From assembly GCF_039541915.1 (NCBI RefSeq), contig NZ_BAABHD010000083.1:186001-250000 (forward strand): a DNA stretch of 64,000 nucleotides, in the 5' to 3' direction. The translations under genes and the position numbers were made by a program. Positions 18,725 to 26,462 of the stretch are shown in pieces. This DNA is from Nibrella saemangeumensis (GTDB lineage Bacteria; Bacteroidota; Bacteroidia; Cytophagales; Spirosomataceae). Under the pieces are notes generated by a model. That model had not been told where the DNA came from, made no database searches, and was given only the letters and a program-made list of their open reading frames with translations. How positions within the stretch are numbered: position 1 is the stretch's first letter; the number at the start of each line of letters is the position of its first letter.

Positions 18725-20287
18725 TTATTTTTGCAGCAGAATTTGCATACGGAAGTCGAGCGGGTCAAAAGCGTCCAGGAGCTGCTGAATAAAAGTCTTG
18801 TCGTTGAGATAGAACGTCAGAAAGTTTTCGGTACGCTCCTGCAAGCCGCCATTTGGGAATAATTCATTGTGGATTGCCTGTAACTGCCCAATGCCCACCG
18901 ACTGGTTACGCTCTTCGGCCCTCTTCAGCTTCTTTTCCAGCCGTTCCACCGCATTTAGCAGCCGGACCCGCTGGGCTGCTACGGCTTTCTCCAGCGTTAC
19001 ATCCACAGCAGTAGCCTTCTCCAGCATTTCGGCAAATCCCTGCTCGAATAGCTGTCTTTCTGCATCGTATTCCAGTACCTTGTTGGTGTGCTGCTGCACA
19101 AACCGGCGTCTCAGACTGACCTTGTCCTGGAACAGATCCTCCGGCGATAAATCCAGCTTCTTAATCCGCTGGCTACTCACTTTAGAGACATATAACGCAA
19201 AGTTCCGGGGAATTAGCAGTGGGAATGAAATGCCAAAATGGTCAAAGATACCTTTTAACTGCAGCCAATACGGCACTTCTGACGGTCCGCCAATATAAGC
19301 GAGGTTCGGCAAGATCATTTCCTGATACACAGGCCTTAATACCACATTTGGACTGAACCGTTCTGGATGTTCATTGAGGAGGGCCAGTACCTCGTCCTGA
19401 GTGAACTGCTGGTCGGTGTGCAGCACCTTGTATAATTTCGAACCCCCAGGCGTATGCTCGCATGTAATGCGCTCCCGAAGCTGATCGCCGAGGTAAAACA
19501 GGTTGATTTCACGGGGCGAAATTACCGTCTGATAACTGAGGCTTTCGAGTTGTTGGGAGGTTTCGGCCACCAGATTATTGGTCGTCTGGTTGAGCAGTTC
19601 GTCCTGCATGACCGGAATGAATAACCGCTTCAGGTCGGCATCGTCAGCGTCGAGACAAATGAGTCCCTCATGTCCCAGCAGTTCGTTCATGTAATAGCGA
19701 ACGGCGTCGGACAGGGTCTCGTGGGTCAGATAGGCTTCCTCAAACAAAAACAGCTTCTCCGGAATCTGTCCAAACAGCGTTTTCAACTCCTGGGGGTTCA
19801 TGCGGCCCACAGCACCCTGCTGCTGCGTTTCCCAGGTGTAGTTGCGGCCAAAGAGGCTGAAATGGTTGATCTCGGCAAAATCGTGGTCTTCGGACGCCAT
19901 CCAGTAAATGGGTACAAAGTTGTGTTCCGGATATACCCACTTAAGCCGCTTCGTCAGGTTGACAATAGTGATTAGTTTATACAGGACATACAACGGCCCG
20001 GTAAAGATGTTGAGCTGATGGCCGGTGGTAACAGTAAAGGTATTCGGCTGGGCCAGAATGGAGAAATCCGGCTTTTTATCAATGTGCTGGTATTGTCGCT
20101 CCAGGGCGTTTACCAGCGTAGCCCGGTGTTCGGGTGGGAACTGCTTCTGCTGCATCTGCGTCCCAAAGGCTTCCAGGCTGGGGGAATTAGTATAGAAGGG
20201 CTTAAGGGATTCGGCTTGATTAAGGTAATCTAAAAATAACGGAGAGAATTGGCCAGTGGCGGATAGCGGTAGGTACTGACAGTCCAT
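18725..20287 (-). CDS. bshC: Bacillithiol biosynthesis cysteine-adding enzyme
   Basis: This 520-aa protein is BshC, which joins cysteine to glucosaminyl-malate as the last step of bacillithiol synthesis. The recognised block includes FTVTTGHQLNIFTGPLYVLY, then FVPIYWMASEDHDFAEIN and LGHEGLICLDADDADLK. A coiled-coil stretch (about 430-470, with VERLEKKLKRAEERNQ) is typical. The ATG at 20287 (MDCQYLPLSATGQFSPLFLDY) is preferred; the longer frame from 20314 starts with TTG and adds nine residues not seen in the family. Bacillithiol is the main low-molecular-weight thiol in many Bacteroidota. It lies head-to-tail with the folate gene and just after the rimO terminator. Confidence 0.93.
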   Translation of the reverse strand: MDCQYLPLSATGQFSPLFLDYLNQAESLKPFYTNSPSLEAFGTQMQQKQFPPEHRATLVNALERQYQHIDKKPDFSILAQPNTFTVTTGHQLNIFTGPLYVLYKLITIVNLTKRLKWVYPEHNFVPIYWMASEDHDFAEINHFSLFGRNYTWETQQQGAVGRMNPQELKTLFGQIPEKLFLFEEAYLTHETLSDAVRYYMNELLGHEGLICLDADDADLKRLFIPVMQDELLNQTTNNLVAETSQQLESLSYQTVISPREINLFYLGDQLRERITCEHTPGGSKLYKVLHTDQQFTQDEVLALLNEHPERFSPNVVLRPVYQEMILPNLAYIGGPSEVPYWLQLKGIFDHFGISFPLLIPRNFALYVSKVSSQRIKKLDLSPEDLFQDKVSLRRRFVQQHTNKVLEYDAERQLFEQGFAEMLEKATAVDVTLEKAVAAQRVRLLNAVERLEKKLKRAEERNQSVGIGQLQAIHNELFPNGGLQERTENFLTFYLNDKTFIQQLLDAFDPLDFRMQILLQK

Positions 20288-20316
20288 GCGGGGTGGTTTT
20301 AATCGGCTGAACAAGC

Positions 20317-20350
20317 AAAAGCCCCGTAAGGTTCTGCGCTTACGGGGCTA
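20317..20350 (-). terminator. Terminator between rimO and bshC
   Basis: A perfect 10-bp stem (20321-20330 with 20339-20348, loop of 8) is followed on the minus strand by TTTTG, immediately downstream of the rimO stop. The U-tract is short, so some read-through into bshC is possible. Confidence 0.75.
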
Positions 20351-20355
20351 CAATA

Positions 20356-21669
20356 TTACGAAACAACTTCGCCGTATAAATCAAATTCGTGGGCTTCGGT
20401 AATACGAACATTGGCAAAACTGCCCAACTGTATGAGTTGCTGAGAGGCCGGTACAAGTACCTCATTGTCTACCTCCGGTGAGTCGAACTCCGTCCGGCCA
20501 ATAAAGTAGCCTCCCTCTTTCCGGTCGAACAGGACCTTGTAAGTCTTGCCCACCTTTCCCTGATTCAGCTCGTAGGAAATACCCTGCTGTAGTTCCATGA
20601 TGGCATCGGTACGCTCCTGCTTTACCTCGGCCGGTACATTATCCTCGAAGGAATAGGAGTGCGTATTTTCTTCGTGGGAGTAGGTAAAGACGCCCAGCCG
20701 GTCGAATCGCATCCGCTCCACAAAGTCGTAGGTTTCCTCAAACATGGCATCTGTCTCGCCGGGGTGGCCGGCGATCAATGTCGTTCGCAGCGCGATACCG
20801 GGTACTTTTTCGCGGATGGTTTCGATAAGGACTTCTGTTTTCTCGCGGGTAATACCCCGGCGCATCAGCTTCAACTGTTCCGTAGAGCCGGTTTGCAGGG
20901 GCATATCGAGGTAATTGCAGATGTTCGGCCGTTCGCGCATCACATCCAGCACATCCATCGGAAAACCCGAGGGGTAGGCATATTGCAGACGAATCCAATC
21001 AATGCCTTCTACGTCAGCTAACTGGTTCATCAATTCCGCCAGATTACGCTTCCTATACAAGTCGAGGCCGTAATAAGTCAGGTCCTGCGCAATCAGAATG
21101 AGTTCTTTGGTACCGCGCCGGGTCAGCGATTGGGCCTCGGTAAGCAGCTCGTCCATCGGGCGGGACACGTGACTGCCGCGCATGAGCGGAATAGCACAGA
21201 AGGAACACGGCCGGTCGCAGCCTTCGGCAATTTTCAAATAAGCAAAATGAGCCGGGGTCGTCAGCAGCCGCTCGCCAACCAGTTCTTTTTTGTAATCTGC
21301 CTTCAGTGTTTTGAGCAGTCGGGGTAGCTCGTTGGTGCCGAACCAGGCATCGACGGTCGGAATCTCTACTTCCAGCTCGTCTTTGTAGCGGTGGGAGAGG
21401 CAACCGGTCACATAGACCTTATCTACCACGCCGGCATCTTTGGCATCGACGTACCGCAGAATGGTGTTAACGGATTCTTCCTTGGCGTTGTCGATGAAGC
21501 CGCAGGTGTTGATGACTACAATATTCGCATCATCGCGCTTCGACTCGTGGGTGACGTCGTAGCCGTTGCCTTTTAATTGGGTAAATAAAACTTCGGAGTC
21601 TACCAGGTTTTTTGAACAACCCAGCGTAACGATGTTTATCTTATTCTGACGTAAGCCTTTTGTTTTCAA
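20356..21669 (-). CDS. rimO: Ribosomal protein S12 methylthiotransferase
   Basis: This 437-aa radical-SAM enzyme adds a methylthio group to an Asp of ribosomal protein S12. The N-terminal UPF0004 domain has the first cluster cysteine at Cys18 in TLGCSKNLVDSE, the form that separates RimO from MiaB, and another in NTCGFIDNA. The radical SAM motif CDRPCSFC (CxxxCxxC) is near residue 150. A C-terminal TRAM domain occupies about 370-437. Length is complete. In many Bacteroidota rimO lies close to ftsY, DUF4295 and rpmG, as here, though four other genes intervene. Confidence 0.94.
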   Translation of the reverse strand: MKTKGLRQNKINIVTLGCSKNLVDSEVLFTQLKGNGYDVTHESKRDDANIVVINTCGFIDNAKEESVNTILRYVDAKDAGVVDKVYVTGCLSHRYKDELEVEIPTVDAWFGTNELPRLLKTLKADYKKELVGERLLTTPAHFAYLKIAEGCDRPCSFCAIPLMRGSHVSRPMDELLTEAQSLTRRGTKELILIAQDLTYYGLDLYRKRNLAELMNQLADVEGIDWIRLQYAYPSGFPMDVLDVMRERPNICNYLDMPLQTGSTEQLKLMRRGITREKTEVLIETIREKVPGIALRTTLIAGHPGETDAMFEETYDFVERMRFDRLGVFTYSHEENTHSYSFEDNVPAEVKQERTDAIMELQQGISYELNQGKVGKTYKVLFDRKEGGYFIGRTEFDSPEVDNEVLVPASQQLIQLGSFANVRITEAHEFDLYGEVVS

Positions 21670-21756
21670 GGGACTATAATCTTACTCGTACCGAAATGCA
21701 CTATTCCTGAACGCTGAAAAATTGGACAAAGTTCGGAAACTTGGGTAAACCTGCCA

Positions 21757-22389
21757 TCATTTCACCCAGGGTATTTTGTGGGGGCAATACTTGTTGGGTA
21801 TCTCTTTGAAGTACTCGTTGAGGGTATAATCCAGATAACTGCTGGCAGAATTGAGAAAAGCAATCTGGCCGTTGTTCAGAAAGAATTTATAATATCCATA
21901 ACCGGCAAAGATTTTAGACGATTGAGCACCCGTACCATGCTGCTCTATACGGACCAGATTGTCGGGCGTAATTTCGAGCCAGAACGCCGGTGATTCCAGT
22001 AAGATGCTTTTGGTGTCAGGGTTTAGCGTGACCTGAACGGCTCTGGTTATTGCCCAGCACTGAAACTCTAGTTGAAAAGCCAGCACTTGAAAATACAAAC
22101 CATAGATACCAGAACCGGCAAGAGCAATAATCAGGAGCCAGTGAACCCATTGGGTAGCGATAGAAACAAGATAAAAACTGGTTAGGCACATTGATAGACA
22201 TGTACCAGCCCCTAGCAGCAGCGTTAAAAAATTCAGGCGGGTGAGATAGTCCTTAGCGTGAATCTGGTAGGTTACCGCCTTCTTCAAAGGCGAATCTTCG
22301 TTATATGCCTGTTGAGAATAGCGGAGCAGCTTATAAATGAGCCAGCCAAACGGAGCAACAACAGCAATAAGGATAAGGAGAACAGACAT
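21757..22389 (-). CDS. Membrane protein of unknown function
   Basis: This 210-aa protein is not recognised. It has an N-terminal hydrophobic helix (about 2-20) and two more in the middle (about 53-75 and 80-105). A soluble C-terminal half of mixed beta character follows (KSILLESPAFWLEITPDNL), loosely like the membrane-attached PH-like domains of small bacterial membrane proteins. The gene starts 6 bp after the stop of the upstream secreted-protein gene, so it is probably the last cistron of the ftsY-MNT-HEPN series. No motif suggests an enzyme. Confidence 0.7.
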   Translation of the reverse strand: MSVLLILIAVVAPFGWLIYKLLRYSQQAYNEDSPLKKAVTYQIHAKDYLTRLNFLTLLLGAGTCLSMCLTSFYLVSIATQWVHWLLIIALAGSGIYGLYFQVLAFQLEFQCWAITRAVQVTLNPDTKSILLESPAFWLEITPDNLVRIEQHGTGAQSSKIFAGYGYYKFFLNNGQIAFLNSASSYLDYTLNEYFKEIPNKYCPHKIPWVK

Positions 22390-22395
22390 AGACCG

Positions 22396-22911
22396 CTAAA
22401 ATACGGCAGCGTAGGTAATATCAACCGTCGTGTCGGTCTTGCGGTTCTTTTTTACTTCAATGGGAAAGATATTGCCCTGCCCATCGGACAGATTCGCATA
22501 AAGGCCCTTTTCTTCCCGCACAAACAGCGAGTAGCGTCCAACCGGCAGCGCAACACAGAACTTGCCGTTCTTATCTGATTTGGCTTTTTTCACCAGTTTG
22601 CGGTTGACCTTGCTGTAAAACCCATCTTCCTCCGCTTCTGCCTGGCTTAAGCTGGTCAGTTCATAGATTAGCACCTCCCGCTGAACAGGCCGGCCATTGG
22701 CACCAGCGCGGGGCATATCCGGTCCCGGCATGTGATTGCCGGATTTAAAGAGGACCGTGCCGCAGATACCCTGGAACGGTGCTTTAATGGCTGCTTTTTT
22801 AGACAAAGGTTTTTGGGCTGATGCTGCATAGGTAATACCCAGCACCAGGCTTACCAAAATTAACCAGGCCGACAGGTTGCAGGCCCACCGGGTCGAGCAG
22901 ATATTACGCAT
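22396..22911 (-). CDS. Secreted carboxypeptidase-regulatory-like domain protein
   Basis: This 171-aa protein has an N-terminal signal peptide (hydrophobic core WLILVSLVLGITYAASAQ). The remainder is one small beta-sandwich with the pattern GICGTVLFKSGN, then KSDKNGKFCVALPVGRYSLFV, as in carboxypeptidase-regulatory or CNA-B-like domains. The ATG at 22911 is preferred over the in-frame TTG at 22926. The start overlaps the end of the HEPN gene by 8 bp, which suggests translational coupling. Its function is unknown; it may be an envelope adhesin or a stabilising protein. Confidence 0.75.
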   Translation of the reverse strand: MRNICSTRWACNLSAWLILVSLVLGITYAASAQKPLSKKAAIKAPFQGICGTVLFKSGNHMPGPDMPRAGANGRPVQREVLIYELTSLSQAEAEEDGFYSKVNRKLVKKAKSDKNGKFCVALPVGRYSLFVREEKGLYANLSDGQGNIFPIEVKKNRKTDTTVDITYAAVF

Positions 22912-23281
22912 ATTTTTCACGGACAAAGTTGAGAAATTCCTCAGTGCGCTGAATTAGAGTAGTTATCTGCTCTGCATCAAATTCACCCTCAACGTCGTAA
23001 TAAGCAATTAACCTTTGTTCAAAAAGGTCATACAGGTAGTCATTAGATTTTCCAGGCACATCACCAGTTTTGATGTAGTGTAATCCAAACATCTGATGAG
23101 CACCGGAGTGCTTCTTAACAATAACGCCCTTTTCAGTTAACAGACCGCGAACAGCCCAGAAGAAAGCATAATAACAATTATGGACAATGGAGGGAGTTGT
23201 AGGGGTTATGGCCGCCAGAGTTTTAGCTGTAGCTAACTGCTCCTCAGATTTCTTCAGGTAGGAAGCTAAATTTGGCGTCAT
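22904..23281 (-). CDS. HEPN-domain protein, probable toxin of an MNT/HEPN pair
   Basis: This 125-aa all-helical protein belongs to the HEPN superfamily, with the block NCYYAFFWAVRGLLTEKGV followed by KKHSGAHQMFGLHYI and the C-terminal YDVEGEFDAEQ. HEPN proteins paired with minimal nucleotidyltransferases are often RNases silenced by AMPylation. The canonical Rx4-6H motif is not clear here, so this may be one of the non-RNase HEPN branches. It overlaps the nucleotidyltransferase gene upstream by 38 bp, the tight coupling typical of these pairs. Confidence 0.85.
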   Translation of the reverse strand: MTPNLASYLKKSEEQLATAKTLAAITPTTPSIVHNCYYAFFWAVRGLLTEKGVIVKKHSGAHQMFGLHYIKTGDVPGKSNDYLYDLFEQRLIAYYDVEGEFDAEQITTLIQRTEEFLNFVREKYA

Positions 23282-23609
23282 AAATTACTTTTGCCTCTCT
23301 TCTTACTTCTGCAAAAAATGGCTTTATGGTGTTTAAATAAACCTCTTTGGTTGTGACTTTGGCTGATATCCATACGTTGTAGTTTAAGAAATATTGGCTG
23401 AGCGTAGGGCTAAGAGCTGATATTTCTCTGGATAACGATATAGCTTCATCTGTGAGAACTACCAGATAATCAATATCCGAATCCTCGTGAAAGTCACCAC
23501 GTGCGTAGGAGCCAAAAAGCATAAGAGTGGCCAGGCGGTCACCATAGTGTCGCTTCATTATAGCGACTACATCGCGGTGAACAGCTTCCAGGTCAGATAC
23601 AACAGCCAT
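23244..23609 (-). CDS. Minimal nucleotidyltransferase (MNT), probable antitoxin
   Basis: This 121-aa protein starts at the ATG at 23609 (MAVVSDLEAV); the longer frame to 23744 runs through ftsY in another frame and is not credible. The polymerase-beta-like motif GSYARGDFHEDSDIDYLVV at residues 33-51 supplies the nucleotide-binding GS and the metal-binding Asp45 and Asp47. In MNT/HEPN systems this enzyme transfers AMP to the HEPN partner and neutralises it. It starts 10 bp after the ftsY stop and overlaps the HEPN gene by 38 bp. Whether it is a toxin-antitoxin system or another regulatory module cannot be decided from sequence. Confidence 0.87.
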   Translation of the reverse strand: MAVVSDLEAVHRDVVAIMKRHYGDRLATLMLFGSYARGDFHEDSDIDYLVVLTDEAISLSREISALSPTLSQYFLNYNVWISAKVTTKEVYLNTIKPFFAEVRREAKVIYDAKFSFLPEEI

Positions 23610-23619
23610 TTGCTTAGAG

Positions 23620-24576
23620 TTACTTCTTAAAGAACGAATCCACAAACTCCATCTTGTTGAATGTCTGCAAATCGTCAATCTTTTCGCCGACGCCGATGTA
23701 TTTGACCGGAATCTTAAACTGGTCGGAGATGCCAATGACCACACCGCCCTTGGCCGTTCCGTCGAGCTTGGTAATCGCCAGCGCGGTTACTTCGGTGGCT
23801 TTCGTAAACTCCGTGGCCTGAATAAAGGCGTTTTGCCCGGTTGACCCGTCGAGAACCAGTAGCACCTCATGCGGAGCATCCGGCAGGAACTTCTGCATCA
23901 CGCGCTTAATCTTCGACAGCTCGTTCATCAGGTTCACTTTCGTGTGCAGACGGCCGGCGGTATCAATAATCACCACATCAGCGGCCATATCCACTCCTTT
24001 CTTTACCGCATCGAAAGCCACGGCTGAGGGGTCGGTATTCATGCCGTGCGAAATCACCGGCACGCCAACGCGGTCGCCCCAGAGCTTAAGTTGGTCCACG
24101 GCGGCCGCCCGGAAGGTATCGCCGGCTCCCAGCACTACCTTATAACCCCGTCTATGAAACTGAGACGCCAGTTTACCGATGGTAGTGGTTTTACCAACGC
24201 CGTTGACGCCGACAACCATAATCACATACGGCTTTTTATCCGCAGGCAGCACAAAATCATCGGATACGTTGCCGTCTTGCATACCCGAGAGCAACGCGGC
24301 TATTTCTTCACGCAGGATGCGGTCGAGTTCATCGGTGCCGAGGTATTTGTCGCGGGCGACGCGCTCTTCGATCCGGCGAATAATTTTAACGGTCGTTTCC
24401 ACGCCCACATCGGAGGTGATCAGGACTTCTTCCAGTTCATCGAGCACTTCCTCATCTACTTTCGATTTACCGGCCACGGCGCGGCCGAGCTTCGAGAAGA
24501 AGTTGTCTTTCGTTTTCTCTAACCCTTTATCCAGTGATTCTTTTTTCTCTTTGGAGAAAAAGCCAAACAGTGCCAT
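23620..24576 (-). CDS. ftsY: Signal recognition particle receptor
   Basis: This 318-aa GTPase docks SRP-ribosome complexes at the inner membrane. A short N-terminal basic/helical region (MALFGFFSKEKKESLDK) replaces the long acidic A domain of proteobacteria. The N domain follows, then the G domain with P-loop GVNGVGKTTTIGKLA, DTFRAAAVDQL, the G3 box DTAGRLHTKVNLMNEL and the G4 box TKLDGTAKGG. The ATG at 24576 is chosen over the one at 24621, because the extra 15 residues (NTNDYPLLTNDYSP) come from a repeated intergenic sequence. It probably leads a message continuing into the MNT/HEPN pair. Confidence 0.95.
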   Translation of the reverse strand: MALFGFFSKEKKESLDKGLEKTKDNFFSKLGRAVAGKSKVDEEVLDELEEVLITSDVGVETTVKIIRRIEERVARDKYLGTDELDRILREEIAALLSGMQDGNVSDDFVLPADKKPYVIMVVGVNGVGKTTTIGKLASQFHRRGYKVVLGAGDTFRAAAVDQLKLWGDRVGVPVISHGMNTDPSAVAFDAVKKGVDMAADVVIIDTAGRLHTKVNLMNELSKIKRVMQKFLPDAPHEVLLVLDGSTGQNAFIQATEFTKATEVTALAITKLDGTAKGGVVIGISDQFKIPVKYIGVGEKIDDLQTFNKMEFVDSFFKK

Positions 24577-24582
24577 AGGTGA

Positions 24583-24642
24583 ATAGTCGTTAGTCAATAG
24601 TGGATAGTCGTTAGTGTTCACATAGCCTTACTATCGACTAAC
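24583..24642. repeat. Short intergenic repeat with direct and inverted copies upstream of ftsY
   Basis: ATAGTCGTTAGT occurs at 24583-24594 and again at 24604-24615 (21-bp period). A related inverted copy, CTATCGACTAAC, is at 24631-24642. The block lies between the ftsY start and the upstream terminator and is translated only if the longer ftsY start is used. It resembles the short simple repeats that litter Bacteroidota intergenic regions. Confidence 0.6.
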
Positions 24643-24655
24643 CTCAACAAATCTA

Positions 24656-24685
24656 TAACAAAAAAAGTCCCATTAAGGGACTTTT
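24656..24685 (-). terminator. Terminator after the rpmG-DUF4295 operon
   Basis: A 9-bp stem (24663-24671 with 24677-24685, loop ATTAA) followed on the minus strand by an unbroken T-run. It isolates ftsY from the ribosomal genes. Confidence 0.85.
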
Positions 24686-24713
24686 GAGCATACGTTTAGT
24701 TGTAAGTGAGGAA

Positions 24714-24869
24714 TTAGCTCTTCAGAGCGTTCTGCACTTCATCAACCGGAACCATTTCTTCCTTGAAGGTATAAGCACCAGTCTTCGGAGACTTCACCGC
24801 TTTAATTACCTTCGCGAAGGTCTTTCCAGAACCTTCTTTCTTCAGGGTTGCAACTACCTTCTTTGCCAT
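24714..24869 (-). CDS. DUF4295 small protein
   Basis: This 51-aa basic protein (MAKKVVATLKKEGSGKTFAK, ending VDEVQNALKS) lies 5 bp after the rpmG stop. It matches the DUF4295 family, known mainly from Bacteroidota and nearly always beside rpmG. Its small size, charge and position suggest a ribosome-associated protein, but that role is an inference. Confidence 0.9.
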   Translation of the reverse strand: MAKKVVATLKKEGSGKTFAKVIKAVKSPKTGAYTFKEEMVPVDEVQNALKS

Positions 24870-24874
24870 AACAA

Positions 24875-25057
24875 TTACTTAATTTCTTTATGAACGGTAA
24901 CGCGCTTCAAAAACGGGTTGTATTTCTTACGCTCGATCCGGCTCGGCGTATTTTTGCGGTTTTTGGTGGTAATGTACCGCGACATGCCAGGAACACCGCT
25001 GTCCTTCTGTTCGGTGCATTCCATAATAACCTGAACTCTATTGCCTTTCTTAGCCAT
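24875..25057 (-). CDS. rpmG: 50S ribosomal protein L33
   Basis: This 60-aa protein matches L33, with VQVIMECTEQKDSGVPGMSR, then YITTKNRKNTPSRIERKKYN and the C-terminal HKEIK. The zinc-binding cysteine pairs of some L33 forms are absent (one Cys only), so it is the C-minus form. It is driven by a good promoter at 25087-25117 and followed by DUF4295. The usual Bacteroidota partner rpmB (L28) is not upstream; a divergent nuoD is found instead. Confidence 0.95.
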   Translation of the reverse strand: MAKKGNRVQVIMECTEQKDSGVPGMSRYITTKNRKNTPSRIERKKYNPFLKRVTVHKEIK

Positions 25058-25086
25058 TGCTGTACGTCATTTTCTCAATCGGAGTG

Positions 25087-25117
25087 CAAATTTACGAAAA
25101 GCTTTTATTCTCACAAA
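25087..25117 (-). promoter_or_regulatory. Promoter of rpmG-DUF4295
   Basis: On the minus strand TTTG (plus 25114-25117) is separated by 19 bp from TAAATTTG (plus 25087-25094), a full match to the Bacteroidota housekeeping promoter. The bases after the -7 box read GCACTCCG, identical to the tRNA-Cys promoter. Confidence 0.85.
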
Positions 25118-25222
25118 AAAGATTTATCAAAATGTGATGAATCTAAAGCGGTTAGCGTTTTTCTGGCACAGGAGTGAACAAAGCTTTTGATTTTGAGGAC
25201 ACACTAAGGACCTTTGCCGCGC

Positions 25223-26443
25223 ATGACAACTCAAATCATCGAATACGAATATGCCCCCGGCCATTTTCGGGCTTCAGAACCAACGCTGTATAGCCAGGAA
25301 ACGTTACAGGAGGGAGAAATGATTTTGAACGTCGGACCGCAGCACCCGTCTACCCACGGGGTTTTGCGGTTTGAAGTGATTACCGACGGCGAAATTATCA
25401 ACGATGTAGTGCCGCATCTGGGCTACCTGCACCGCTGTTTTGAAAAACATGCCGAGTCGCTGCCGTTTAACCAAACTATACCTTTCGTGGACCGGCTCGA
25501 CTACATGGCCGCCATGAACTCAGAGCATGTCTGGGTAATGGGAGTTGAGAAGATGCTGGGAATGCAGAATGATCTGCCAAAACGAGTTGAATACATCCGG
25601 GTATTGGTCGCCGAGCTAAACCGGATTGCTTCTCACTTCGTCGCCATAGGGACCTATGCGCTTGATATAGGTGCCTACACACCGTTTCTGTGGCTAATGC
25701 GTGACCGGGAGCATATCCAGCGGATGCTGGAATGGGCCAGCGGAGCCCGGATGCTCTACAATTATATTTGGATTGGTGGACTGTTCTTTGATCTGCCAGT
25801 GGGTTTTGAAGAGCGGTGCAGGGAGTTCGTCCGCTACGTAAAGCCTAAACTGCAGGAGCTTCAGCAGCTGGTTATTGATAATAAGATCTTTGTGCAGCGG
25901 ACGGCTAATGTAGGGGTATTGCCGCTTCCGGTCGCTATTGACTATGGGTGTACCGGCCCGGTGCTGCGCGGCTCCGGACTTCGTTACGATCTCCGCCGGG
26001 TCGACGCTTACTCTGTCTATCCGGAGCTGGAATTTAACGTGCCGATTGGCGAGGGCATGGTAGGCACTGTTGGTGACTGCTGGGACCGCAATTATGTGCG
26101 GGTGCTGGAGTGCTGGCAGTCTCTCCGTTTGGTTGAGCAGTGCCTCGACCGACTAACCACCGACTTAAAGCGCACCCGCGACTTTGACCCGCAGGCTATG
26201 GTACCGAAGAAAATCCGCCCAAAAGCCATGGATTTTTATGCCAGGGCGGAGAGCGCTAAGGGTGAATTAGGGTTTTTCTTCCGTACCGATGGTAAATCTG
26301 ACATTCCGGTACGCTGTAAAGCCCGTTCGTGCTGCTTTCACAACTTATCGGTTATCCACGAAATTTCCCGTGGTGCGATGTTAGCCGATTTCATCGCTAT
26401 TATTGGTTCTATCGATGTAGTGATGGGGGAGGTAGACCGATAG
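25223..26443 (+). CDS. nuoD: NADH-quinone oxidoreductase subunit D (NuoD), orphan
   Basis: This 406-aa protein is the 49-kDa subunit of complex I, which lines the quinone site. It shows GPQHPSTHGVLRFEV near residue 36, HLGYLHRCFEKHAE, RLDYMAAMNSE and the C-terminus SIDVVMGEVDR. Length is normal for a stand-alone NuoD. The ATG at 25223 is used, not the TTG at 25214. Neither neighbour is a nuo gene: upstream is divergent rpmG and downstream is convergent hpt. It is therefore separated from the other complex I genes, or is a second copy. Confidence 0.93.
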   Translation: MTTQIIEYEYAPGHFRASEPTLYSQETLQEGEMILNVGPQHPSTHGVLRFEVITDGEIINDVVPHLGYLHRCFEKHAESLPFNQTIPFVDRLDYMAAMNSEHVWVMGVEKMLGMQNDLPKRVEYIRVLVAELNRIASHFVAIGTYALDIGAYTPFLWLMRDREHIQRMLEWASGARMLYNYIWIGGLFFDLPVGFEERCREFVRYVKPKLQELQQLVIDNKIFVQRTANVGVLPLPVAIDYGCTGPVLRGSGLRYDLRRVDAYSVYPELEFNVPIGEGMVGTVGDCWDRNYVRVLECWQSLRLVEQCLDRLTTDLKRTRDFDPQAMVPKKIRPKAMDFYARAESAKGELGFFFRTDGKSDIPVRCKARSCCFHNLSVIHEISRGAMLADFIAIIGSIDVVMGEVDR

Positions 26444-26462
26444 GACAGATAGCGTTAGCTGC

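Noticed and set aside
20356..21669. MiaB instead of RimO
   Set aside because: The TLGCSKNLVDSE start and overall length fit RimO; the MiaB-type N-terminus is absent.
23610..23744. N-terminal extension of the nucleotidyltransferase into ftsY
   Set aside because: The added residues come from ftsY read in another frame, and the ATG at 23609 gives the family length.
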